Assembly: GCF_000518685.1 (NCBI RefSeq)
Contig: NZ_KI912475.1
Span: 1 to 38,508, forward strand
Length of the DNA: 38,508 nucleotides
Origin: Eubacterium xylanophilum ATCC 35991
GTDB taxonomy: Bacteria; Bacillota; Clostridia; Lachnospirales; Lachnospiraceae
Reading direction: 5' to 3'
Positions within the stretch are counted from its first letter, which is position 1; each line of letters opens with the position of its first letter. The translations under genes were made by a program, and so were the position numbers. Shown here in pieces: positions 25,465-33,635 of this stretch. The notes beneath the pieces are model-generated. The model was given only the letters and a program-made list of their open reading frames with translations. It was not told where the DNA came from and made no database searches.

Positions 25465-26952
25465 TCAGTGAAACGTAAGTACTTTTTCATAATCATATCC
25501 TCTGTCCGGTGTAAAGTCTCGCTTGTTGATTTCAAAATAAATGACAGAATTTTTCTTTACATCTGCTTCAATCAAGACCTTTCCGTCCTTTGTTGTCAAG
25601 ATATCACTCTTAGTCAACGGATAAGCCGACTCGCGTATTAACTTAGTCTGCTCTCCGGTCGGATTGGCAGGTTCACCCAAGTCATGCCAAACCTTAAGCG
25701 GATTACAAGTTTCCTCATCAACAATCTTCTGAATATACGAAAACTCACTGATTTCTGTAGGAATCTCGATGGAACATTTTACCGCATCCCCGTCAATATT
25801 CCAGAGAATACCTGCATATCCATTCTCCGTCTCAACTACAACGCTTGTCTTATCTCTGTGAACGCATTTCTTCGCGCAATCCTTCAGTTTTTTATAGAAG
25901 ACAAATGTCCAGAAAGTCGGCTTTGGAATATTTCCCGCGGCAACCATACCGAACCCACCATGAAACAGTGAAAATGGTACACCTTTCTCCTCGAAAACAT
26001 CTCCAAATGTCCAGTAGGAGTACATCTCATTCATGTCTCCGATTCTCGACAATTGCTCCGCCATATAAGCTGCATTCAGGTTGGTATCGTGAATAACTCC
26101 ATGTGGCGTATAGGATGTGCTAAACTCCGTAATGTGTATAGGCACGTCCTTATATTCTTCAAATGAATCCACGATATCTCTGGAGGATTGAAGATTATCA
26201 AATCTCATCTCGGCGTCTTCGAGCTTAGAATACTCGGCATGTCCAACAGATTCCGGGAACTCCACAGTATAGTGATGTCTCGTTATGATATCAGGATGAA
26301 GGCCATTCTCCCTACAGAACTTCAAAAACTCTGTAATCCACACATCTTCTTTGACTCCACATACAGCCGGTCCTCCTACCTTGAACCTCTCATCGTAATT
26401 CTTAATGGCAACAAAAGTTTCCTTAAACAACTTAAAGTACTCCTTCATATCAGCCTCATACCAAAATCCCGGAAGATTAGGCTCATTCCAAACCTCGATA
26501 GGCCATTCAAGAACTTCTTCACCGTATCTCCCCCTGAGATGCGCAAGCAAAGCCACTACCATATCCGTCCACTTTTTGTAATCCTTAGGCGGAGTTGTAT
26601 TTCCCTTCCAATAGAAAATAGTCTGAGTCCCACTTGCAAGCTTCTCGGGCATGAAACCCAGCTCGATATACGGACGAATTCCCAACTCCAGGTACTTATC
26701 AAAGATGCGATCAACGTAGGTATAATTGTATTCTACTCTTGTCTCCCCATCTTCTTCGTATTCCTGATAAATCGCCACGTCATCGGAAAATAGTCCGTGT
26801 CCCCTGATAAACTTGAAACCAATCTCCTCTTGGACAAACTTTAACTGCCTTAAGTACTCGTCAGTCAATGCAAGACCAAGTCTTCCGGTTCCCACGCAGT
26901 AGTCAACATTGTTGTTGAACTTCACTTCATTTGCTGGATTAATAGTAATCAT
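25465..26952 (-). CDS. xynB: GH39 beta-xylosidase
   Basis: A 495-residue intracellular glycoside hydrolase of family 39 without a signal peptide. It should release xylose from the non-reducing ends of short xylo-oligosaccharides taken into the cell. The acid/base glutamate is in VWNEPNLPGFW (Glu157) and the nucleophile in HITEFSTSYTPHG (Glu276), very close to their positions in known clostridial XynB. FKFIRGHGLFSDD and YSYWTFGDVFEE are also typical, and length fits. GAAGGGAG precedes the ATG. It is flanked by a cluster of palindromic operator-like sites and a predicted promoter, so it is probably induced by a sugar. No sugar transporter or other glycosidase is next to it. Confidence 0.9.
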   Translation of the reverse strand: MITINPANEVKFNNNVDYCVGTGRLGLALTDEYLRQLKFVQEEIGFKFIRGHGLFSDDVAIYQEYEEDGETRVEYNYTYVDRIFDKYLELGIRPYIELGFMPEKLASGTQTIFYWKGNTTPPKDYKKWTDMVVALLAHLRGRYGEEVLEWPIEVWNEPNLPGFWYEADMKEYFKLFKETFVAIKNYDERFKVGGPAVCGVKEDVWITEFLKFCRENGLHPDIITRHHYTVEFPESVGHAEYSKLEDAEMRFDNLQSSRDIVDSFEEYKDVPIHITEFSTSYTPHGVIHDTNLNAAYMAEQLSRIGDMNEMYSYWTFGDVFEEKGVPFSLFHGGFGMVAAGNIPKPTFWTFVFYKKLKDCAKKCVHRDKTSVVVETENGYAGILWNIDGDAVKCSIEIPTEISEFSYIQKIVDEETCNPLKVWHDLGEPANPTGEQTKLIRESAYPLTKSDILTTKDGKVLIEADVKKNSVIYFEINKRDFTPDRGYDYEKVLTFH

Positions 26953-26982
26953 TTATAAATTCTCCCTTCGTTATATATGTAA

Positions 26983-27077
26983 TCTACTATTGTAGAAAAC
27001 GATTTTAAAACATATAAAATTCGGCCCAAATATATAGTTCTACTTTTGTAGAATAATATTTATTCTACGTAAGTAGT
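26983..27077 (-). promoter_or_regulatory. GH39 promoter region with palindromic operator cluster
   Basis: Three TCTAC-N4-GTAGA palindromes are seen. TCTACTATTGTAGA (26983-26996) and TTCTACTTTTGTAGAA (27038-27053) are perfect. TTCTACGTAAGTAGTT (27063-27078) is near-perfect and overlaps the stop codon of the glpK remnant. The facing halves of the last two also form a 21-base palindrome (27048-27068). A weak promoter, TTGGGC (27029-27024) N16 TAAAAT (27007-27002), lies between the first and second, so a bound dimer pair could block or loop it. The TAC-N4-GTA core recalls BlaI/CopY-type operators, but the regulator is not identified. Confidence 0.65.
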
Positions 27078-27397
27078 TACGCGTTGCATTTATCAACTGC
27101 ACTCTTCCATCCCTTTATTTTCTCCTTGTCCCAAAGTATTGTCGTTTCTCGTTGATTTGTTATGCCTATGGCAGCCACATCTTCACCATGAATACCAGCT
27201 TTTTGCAGTGCTTCTACAAATACATCTATCTGAGTTTGCCAGATTTCCATAGGATCATGCTCCACAAATCCCGGTTTGGGAAAGATTTGTCTAAACTCCT
27301 TCTGAGCCATGGCAACAATACGTCCATCTCGATCAAAAATTACACACCTTGAACTCGTAGTTCCCTGATCAAGGGATGCTATGTACTTTTTACTCAT
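27077..27397 (-). pseudogene. glpK: glycerol kinase remnant with large internal deletion
   Basis: 106 codons, against about 500 in intact GlpK. The first 90 or so are a good GlpK N-terminus: [33 protein letters not shown] and [17 protein letters not shown]. Then, in frame, comes [13 protein letters not shown], which resembles the extreme C-terminus of GlpK (Y.GWK.AV). The simplest reading is a deletion of nearly 400 codons that joined the two ends without a frameshift. The product lacks most of the glycerol- and ATP-binding residues and cannot be a working kinase. The ATG at 27397 is favoured over 27403 because GGAGA lies at proper distance. It follows the HD-GYP sensor gene by 17 bases. Confidence 0.75.
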
Positions 27398-27414
27398 ATG
27401 CATTCTCCATTTAA

Positions 27415-29904
27415 TTATCCTTCTTCAGAATATTTCTCTCTCATAGTATAATCCTTGTCTTCATCTATCATCTCGAGCATGATCTTGGCGAATACCGGGT
27501 CAAACTGGGTTCCCATGCCATTCTCAATCTCAGCTCGCACCTTCTCCTGAGACATGGTATCTCTGTAGCTTCTTCTACTTGTCATAGCATCATAAGCATC
27601 GGCAACTGCTATGATTCTAGCCTCCTCAGGGATGTCTTCTCCGGCGATTCCATCTGGATATCCGCCGCCCTCATATCTCTCGTGATGCCATCTGGTGCCT
27701 ATTGTGAGTTTTGGATTGTCCTCTATAGTCTCAAGTATCCTATTTCCTATAACCGGATGCTTTTTAATCTCCTCAAACTCATCGCTTGTGAGCTTAGAAG
27801 TCTTGTTTATGACACCATCCGGAACACCGATTTTACCCACGTCATGTAGCAGTCCCATCATGTATATCTCATCTAATTCCGCTTCATTGTATCCATATCT
27901 CTCGGCGATCATCCTAGAATACTTTGCCACTCTGGTGGAGTGACCATTGGTATATGTATCCTTTGCATCTATGGCCGCCGCAAGTGCCGTGGCTATCTGA
28001 ATATTTAACCCCTCAACTCTCTTTCTGTAATTCTGCTCATTCTTATATCCGAGGAAGTAGAAAAATGACAGGAGGATAAAGGTCACAAAGGAAACCATTC
28101 CATTGACAACCAGCTGAATATTTACATTTTCAAGCAATTCCTCTTTGTTTACAACAATTACGCCATACCACTGATTTCGGATTGGATGGACGAAAAGCAC
28201 ACACTCAGCTTCGTCAATAACTATCTCCGCTTTTCCGTCCTCAGCGTTCTCTATCTTCTTCAGAAAATCCTTGCCATCTATGCCCTTTATCTCGCTAATG
28301 TTCTTTCCACTATTTGCCGCATCTCTGTGAGCAATTATAAATCCATCTGTATTTACTACCATTCCATAGCCTTTCCCGGCTATATCCGCTTTTTCAATAA
28401 CACTTTTAATATATCCAACCATGACATCGAGACAGACCACATTGCGCTCCTGAGGGATTCCGGCTATCTTCCTGTTGGATATTTCTTTGGCGATTGTAAC
28501 CACAATTGCGCCTGTCTGAGCATCCACATACGGCGATACCATGACTATTCTTCCTCTTCCATTTATCGCAGTCTTATACCATTCTCTCTCCTTGGGTTTA
28601 AATCCCGCATCAGGTACCCAGTTAGTTCCATCCATATACTGTCCATCTATGTATGCATATATTCCGGTAAAGTTTTCATCAAAATTCTCCGACTGTCTCT
28701 TGGTCTGATTTTTGAGATAGTCCAGTATTTCTTCAGAGGGCCTACCTTTTCTAACCATCAAATCAACTGAATCTGCGGCGACGCGCAGTGTTGACTCCGC
28801 TATCACAAGATGGTTTTCAAGGTCAACTGCCGTTTTTTCTATCTCGTTGACGCCATCCTCATAAAGTCCCGTGACAGCAACTTTTTCATAGTTTGTCACA
28901 TTGAATACTACCGCAAAAACCATTAATATTAAAGTTGACATTATAATAAATATCAAGTTAAATCTACTGCGTTTTGCCACATTGATTCCATGTTTTTTCG
29001 TCTCACTCTTTCTATAATTTGCAGTAACTCTGTATAGAAAGAAGAATATAATGAGTACAACTAACAGGGAAATCATAAAGAGAATAAGTACAATCTCGTT
29101 CGTCGGAATATTTATCTCGCTTATATTCGAAAAATTCTCCTTTATTCTCTTGGCGATATAGTATCCGACAAAACATGAGGCAAATATTATAATGGCCAGT
29201 ATAATCTGAACTGATGTATTGAACCTAACATCAATTGTTCTATCACTGTTCGCCTCCTCAGTCTCGGCTTTATAGCGTTTTCCTGCTGCCATTACGAAGA
29301 AAATTGACACCACTGAACTTATGATTGAACAGTAAAAATATGGGTTCATCAGCTCACTTTCCCAATCAAAGCAAGAAGCTGTCCACATGCCATATTCAAA
29401 AATCAAAAATATCAGAATGAGTAACGGCATAGCCGGGAAGAACTCTCTCTGATCCTTATGTCTGATATAGCGAAGAATCTCGCCTGTACAAAGCATCATT
29501 ATTATCGTGGTGATGCCCACTTGATAAATATTATTGTAAATACCTCCAAAACGAAGATATAGTGCCAACAGTGGTAGATTGGTGACCAATGGCCAAAGCA
29601 TTATAGGATTAAAGTACTTTCCCTGTTCCCTGCGATACTCAAAAATCGCCATGAAAAGTGAGAGGTAGCCAAGATTCCATCCCAGATAAGCCAGAAACTC
29701 TGACACCTTAGGATAGTCACCCATAACAAGCACATATATTGACCAATAATAATCACTTAGCAAGTGGGAAACAAAAAAGACAATGAGAAATAAGTATACT
29801 CGCTTTGGGCGCTCCGTATACTTTGAAAAACAGTATAATAAACCTGCAACTGTGCAGATTAATGTTATAAAGTTTTCGATATTCTCATATACCATACTCA
29901 TCAT
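27415..29904 (-). CDS. membrane sensor: 7-TM region, dCache domain and HD-GYP phosphodiesterase
   Basis: 829 residues. The first 230 contain about seven hydrophobic helices. Further helices near 230-250, 275-300 and 320-342 lead into an extracellular double-Cache-like domain (about 350-590) with [36 protein letters not shown] and [17 protein letters not shown] last helix (about 603-622) precedes the HD-GYP domain: [19 protein letters not shown] (H687, D688), [15 protein letters not shown] and [15 protein letters not shown]. The predicted role is c-di-GMP breakdown in response to an outside small molecule; dCache domains often bind amino acids or organic acids. The start overlaps the stop of the STAS fusion gene by 3-4 bases, implying translational coupling. 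ATGs at 29901 and 29895 are alternative starts. Confidence 0.85.
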   Translation of the reverse strand: MMSMVYENIENFITLICTVAGLLYCFSKYTERPKRVYLFLIVFFVSHLLSDYYWSIYVLVMGDYPKVSEFLAYLGWNLGYLSLFMAIFEYRREQGKYFNPIMLWPLVTNLPLLALYLRFGGIYNNIYQVGITTIIMMLCTGEILRYIRHKDQREFFPAMPLLILIFLIFEYGMWTASCFDWESELMNPYFYCSIISSVVSIFFVMAAGKRYKAETEEANSDRTIDVRFNTSVQIILAIIIFASCFVGYYIAKRIKENFSNISEINIPTNEIVLILFMISLLVVLIIFFFLYRVTANYRKSETKKHGINVAKRSRFNLIFIIMSTLILMVFAVVFNVTNYEKVAVTGLYEDGVNEIEKTAVDLENHLVIAESTLRVAADSVDLMVRKGRPSEEILDYLKNQTKRQSENFDENFTGIYAYIDGQYMDGTNWVPDAGFKPKEREWYKTAINGRGRIVMVSPYVDAQTGAIVVTIAKEISNRKIAGIPQERNVVCLDVMVGYIKSVIEKADIAGKGYGMVVNTDGFIIAHRDAANSGKNISEIKGIDGKDFLKKIENAEDGKAEIVIDEAECVLFVHPIRNQWYGVIVVNKEELLENVNIQLVVNGMVSFVTFILLSFFYFLGYKNEQNYRKRVEGLNIQIATALAAAIDAKDTYTNGHSTRVAKYSRMIAERYGYNEAELDEIYMMGLLHDVGKIGVPDGVINKTSKLTSDEFEEIKKHPVIGNRILETIEDNPKLTIGTRWHHERYEGGGYPDGIAGEDIPEEARIIAVADAYDAMTSRRSYRDTMSQEKVRAEIENGMGTQFDPVFAKIMLEMIDEDKDYTMREKYSEEG

Positions 29905-31841
29905 TCCTCTGCTTCTCTAATCTCTGCACTCATATCCTCCTGGAGTTTCTTTTGATTAAAGGACTCCCTATCCGGAACAATCATCTTAAATGAACTAATT
30001 ACATCAATCTTTGTCTGAGCATTTTTAAGTGCGACTCCGAGAACATGTCCTCCCATTTTCTTGTCGCTTGATATGAAATGGAAGTGCCACCCCGGCATAT
30101 TGAGTCCCTCCATGTAAGGCGGACAATACAGGGCAACGAGGTTTCCCTGAACATTTTCATAGGAAAATATTCTCTGATCTGCTGCCAAAGCCACATTGAG
30201 ATACCTGTAAGGTGGATCTTGCTTGATAGAACTTCTAACTTGTACGCTGTCAAAATCAGCAAATATATTGGCAACGTAGAACTGATTGGTTCCCCTCTTC
30301 TCCACCACAGTATCAAGTGTGCTCTTGAGTTTCTCCATATCCTCTGCATCAAATGAATCCAAGACTATATCCTCTGTGAAAAATGTTACATTGGCAAATG
30401 GCACTGTCTCCTTGTCATCCGCAATAATCACAGTTCCATCTCCGAGAGCCTGATAGGCAACTCCATCAAGCACTATCATCTCTCCATTGACGCCTTCAAA
30501 TGTTCCGATTCCTATATCACCGTACTGAACCAACTTCTCCACATTTATAACTCCATCATATTCTCCCTGCATAAGTGACTGCAGTAGTGCGACCTGGTAT
30601 ATGGAATTATTGATTCGTCTCTCAAGAGGTTCCCCTTCATCAACCTCTTCCTCGCTTTTAAATAGCATCTTTATCATGGATGGAAGACTTGTTGCCACCT
30701 CGCGAAACATCGGAATAATAGTTTCAACTATTCCGGATATGGTCTCCGGAGTCATATTGGATGAATCCTTGCTCTTTGCCGGCGTGACAAGGAGCATAAA
30801 TGTTGAAAATGCTCCAAGAATCTGATCATACTTTATCAACTCGCTCTTATCCTTGGTCTCAAAGTATGTTTCCATCATAACACGTCTTCCCTCGAGGGCC
30901 AACTCAGGTGTTATCTGTAAAGACTTTTCTATAACTTCCGGTCTTGACTGTGCCGCAACCACATGACTCATGTAATTAAATGCCAAATCAAAAATCGGAT
31001 GACCAACACATATGTCATCTAAGTCAATAAGCACAAGTTCCCCTTCTTGAACCATGATATTTCCCTCGTGGAAATCACTGTGAAGCACCGTATTGCAGTC
31101 AGGTATCGCCTTCAAAACGCTTCGCATGAGCTTAATATCTTCTTCTCCGATATAGCCATCTGCCATAAAATCAATCCACCCAGAAATCTTATCCTTAATC
31201 TCTGGTAGCACGCCCGGTTCCATCTCCGTAGTATGGAGTAACTTCATGAGTTCAGCCATCTTCTCTCCATACATTCCAACCTTGTCTGGCTCATCCATGA
31301 TGCTATTGCCGACAGTCTTGGCATCAAGCATCTCAAATACGATACCATAACAGTTCCCAACCTTGACAGTGTCAAATGAAATAGCAGTTGGAATACCACT
31401 CATAAATGCCGCTTGGGCATACTTCTTCTCAGTGTCTATCTTCTCGAGAGAGGCACTCTCCCTAAATACTTTTATAATCGTATCGCGGTCAATCCTGTAA
31501 ACTGTCCCATTTCCGCCTTGTCCTATAATCTCACACCCATCAACAGACACTTCTCTAAGTCTCTTCTTAACATCGAGAATGCCGGTGAATCCGGTACTCT
31601 CAAATATGTCATATACCTCAAGAGATACATCTCTGACAATAACGGGTTGATCCATCATCTTTCTCACTTTCATGAGAATCCTCAGTCCCGCACTTGAGAT
31701 ATACTCCAGCTTCGATGCATCGAATTCAACTACAGGGGTAGAATCCTCTAAACTCGACACTTTGTCCATAACATCTTTTTCGATACTCCCCGCATTAGAT
31801 GAATCTATCCTACCGCTTAATTCAATAATCACTTTTTCCAT
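29901..31841 (-). CDS. STAS - APH-like kinase - acetolactate decarboxylase fusion
   Basis: 646 residues in three domains. Residues 1-98 are a STAS domain like anti-sigma antagonists; LEYISSAGLRILMKV places Ser49 at the usual phosphorylated serine. Residues 102-395 are an aminoglycoside-phosphotransferase-like kinase: IGQGGNGTVYRI, Lys124, VLHSDFHEGNIMV (H254, D256, N261) and LIDLDDICVGHP. Residues 405-635 match acetolactate decarboxylase: GEYDGVINVEKL, GDIGIGTFEGVNGEMIVLDG (Glu454), Arg536, DPPYRYLNVA and the metal ligands GWHFHFISSDKKMGGHV (H586, H588, H599). All key residues appear present, so both catalytic parts could work. The decarboxylase would form acetoin from acetolactate. AGGAGAA precedes the ATG, 20 bases after the symporter gene. 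How the domains cooperate is unknown. Confidence 0.85.
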   Translation of the reverse strand: MEKVIIELSGRIDSSNAGSIEKDVMDKVSSLEDSTPVVEFDASKLEYISSAGLRILMKVRKMMDQPVIVRDVSLEVYDIFESTGFTGILDVKKRLREVSVDGCEIIGQGGNGTVYRIDRDTIIKVFRESASLEKIDTEKKYAQAAFMSGIPTAISFDTVKVGNCYGIVFEMLDAKTVGNSIMDEPDKVGMYGEKMAELMKLLHTTEMEPGVLPEIKDKISGWIDFMADGYIGEEDIKLMRSVLKAIPDCNTVLHSDFHEGNIMVQEGELVLIDLDDICVGHPIFDLAFNYMSHVVAAQSRPEVIEKSLQITPELALEGRRVMMETYFETKDKSELIKYDQILGAFSTFMLLVTPAKSKDSSNMTPETISGIVETIIPMFREVATSLPSMIKMLFKSEEEVDEGEPLERRINNSIYQVALLQSLMQGEYDGVINVEKLVQYGDIGIGTFEGVNGEMIVLDGVAYQALGDGTVIIADDKETVPFANVTFFTEDIVLDSFDAEDMEKLKSTLDTVVEKRGTNQFYVANIFADFDSVQVRSSIKQDPPYRYLNVALAADQRIFSYENVQGNLVALYCPPYMEGLNMPGWHFHFISSDKKMGGHVLGVALKNAQTKIDVISSFKMIVPDRESFNQKKLQEDMSAEIREAEE

Positions 31842-31861
31842 AACCTTTTTCTCCTATACTT

Positions 31862-33532
31862 TTAACTATAATATACCTCTTCGTCTACCTCTCCCTCATT
31901 CTTTGCAACAACCAGGGTAGCTGCAACATCTCCCGTGGTATTGGACATAGTAGAGAACATATCGAGAATCGAATATATTGCCATCGGTATTGCCATGGCT
32001 TCTAGCGGAACATTTAACGAACTCAATACTACTCCAAGACCCACAAGGGAGCCTCCGGGAACGCCCGGTGCCGCAAATGACAATACGATGACTGTGAAAA
32101 ACAGGCTTCCCAAAGCCGCTGGCGTCATCTCAATATTATATATACCAGCAAGAAAAATACTTATAATCACCATGGATACACATGAACCGTCCATATTGAC
32201 AGTTGCTCCCAGTGGAATTGAGAAGTTACTAATCTTTGCTGCAATACCCATCTTCTCGGTGCAAACTCGCATATTGTGAGGCATAGCCGCTGCGCTGGAT
32301 GACAAGGTAAAGCTCGCTATCATTCCATCTCTGGCATTCTTGAAAAACTTGATTGGATTCAATCTTGTAGTTATCAATATCATCAGTGAATATACTATCA
32401 TCATGGATGCATAGCCGGCAATATTTACCAATCCCAGCTTAAGAACAGACAGCATAACCCCCATATCCGTTTTTATAATAATACTGGAAATAGATGCAAA
32501 TACAGCAAAGGGAATAGCCATTGCTATTATCATCGTAGCCTTCAAAAACAGCTCATTGAGCCCTTCAAACAGCTCTTTGACCCTCGTGGAGTACTCTCCG
32601 ATTTTTCCTACTGCAACTCCAAAAAGTAGCGCAAGAAAAATAGTCTGCATCGTATCTGATTTGAAAAATGGTGCCAAAAAATTATCCGGAACTATATTCA
32701 CAATCGTATTTAACACGGACACATCGGCGCTCTTCCCTACATTAACTGCAACATTGGCGGATTGGGTGAGCTGAGAAAAACTTGAGATTTCTCCCCCATC
32801 TCCCTGAAAGAACACAGATACCAATACAAATCCCACACTCATAGCTATTACAGAAGTTAACATATAAACTCCCATTATCTTGGCTCCAATCTTTCCGAGC
32901 TCTGCAATGTTGGAAAACTGCGAAACACAAGAAATTATCGAAAAGAATATAACCGGCGCGAGCACAATCTTAAGGGCATTCATAAACATGGTCTTAATCG
33001 GTTCTAACAGATATGTACACATGCCTCCTGATACATTGTCAGGTAGGACTATTTTCCCTAAAACCCCCACAATAATTCCAAGCACAATTGCACAAATAGT
33101 TCTATATAGCATAGCTTGCTCTGACTTGTTGACTGTTACTCTAGCTTGGTTACAGCCTTTTTTGTATCTGTAATTGAATTTGTCCCCAAGGGATCTCAAA
33201 AGAATACTTCCTATTGCCTCTTCGGATTCAAGACTCTCCAAGCTTGCTGCCAAAATCCCCTCTTCACCAAGGGGGTTAAACTCTTCACCCTCCATGGAGA
33301 GTGCAATAGACGTGCTTCCCAAAGACTTTTTTATGCTAATTGTCAATTTTGCACCTTCACTTGCCACACGCTGAAATGCAATAATAGTTTCCTCCGAAGC
33401 GAGCACCGCTTTATTCACAGTTTTTCTGGGCAAATCAATCTTTGTAAGGATATCTTCTATGAACTCCAATGATTCTTGTAAAAATGTTCCGTCAGACGAC
33501 GAAAACGCCTTCTTTTCGTTGATAAACCGCAT
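31862..33532 (-). CDS. dicarboxylate/amino-acid:cation symporter with N-terminal RsbW-like domain
   Basis: 556 residues. Residues 1-135 resemble the HATPase fold of anti-sigma kinases (RsbW/SpoIIAB): KAVLASEETIIAFQRVA in the N-box place, SMEGEEFNPLGE in the D-x-G region and GSILLRSLGDKFNYRYKKG near the last G-box. The Mg-binding Asn of the N-box is Ile51 here, so kinase activity is doubtful and it may only bind a STAS partner. From about 140 on it is an SDF-family (GltP/DctA/SstT) symporter with about eight helices plus re-entrant loops, including SSSAAAMPHNM and NMDGSCVSM. It probably imports dicarboxylates, glutamate or serine with Na+ or H+. AAAGGAGAAG precedes the ATG. It heads an operon with the STAS fusion gene. 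Confidence 0.8.
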   Translation of the reverse strand: MRFINEKKAFSSSDGTFLQESLEFIEDILTKIDLPRKTVNKAVLASEETIIAFQRVASEGAKLTISIKKSLGSTSIALSMEGEEFNPLGEEGILAASLESLESEEAIGSILLRSLGDKFNYRYKKGCNQARVTVNKSEQAMLYRTICAIVLGIIVGVLGKIVLPDNVSGGMCTYLLEPIKTMFMNALKIVLAPVIFFSIISCVSQFSNIAELGKIGAKIMGVYMLTSVIAMSVGFVLVSVFFQGDGGEISSFSQLTQSANVAVNVGKSADVSVLNTIVNIVPDNFLAPFFKSDTMQTIFLALLFGVAVGKIGEYSTRVKELFEGLNELFLKATMIIAMAIPFAVFASISSIIIKTDMGVMLSVLKLGLVNIAGYASMMIVYSLMILITTRLNPIKFFKNARDGMIASFTLSSSAAAMPHNMRVCTEKMGIAAKISNFSIPLGATVNMDGSCVSMVIISIFLAGIYNIEMTPAALGSLFFTVIVLSFAAPGVPGGSLVGLGVVLSSLNVPLEAMAIPMAIYSILDMFSTMSNTTGDVAATLVVAKNEGEVDEEVYYS

Positions 33533-33601
33533 ACTCTTCTCCTTTTTTTACTCATACTCATACTTTTATTCCATAAAAAACACACACTTATATTTTATCA
33601 C

Positions 33602-33635
33602 AAAAATCCCCATGACACAACCTGTCATGGGGATT
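33602..33635 (-). terminator. Rho-independent terminator overlapping the end of the MATE gene
   Basis: A perfect 13-base stem, AATCCCCATGACA (33605-33617) with TGTCATGGGGATT (33623-33635), has a 5-base loop. On the minus strand it is followed by TTTG, making a T5 run with the stem end. The MATE stop codon (33625-33627) lies in the stem, so a ribosome finishing the gene would cover the hairpin. Confidence 0.85.

Noticed and set aside
27048-27068. 21-base palindrome as a terminator for the glpK remnant
   Set aside because: On the minus strand it is followed by AAAAG, not a T-run; it fits the operator cluster better.
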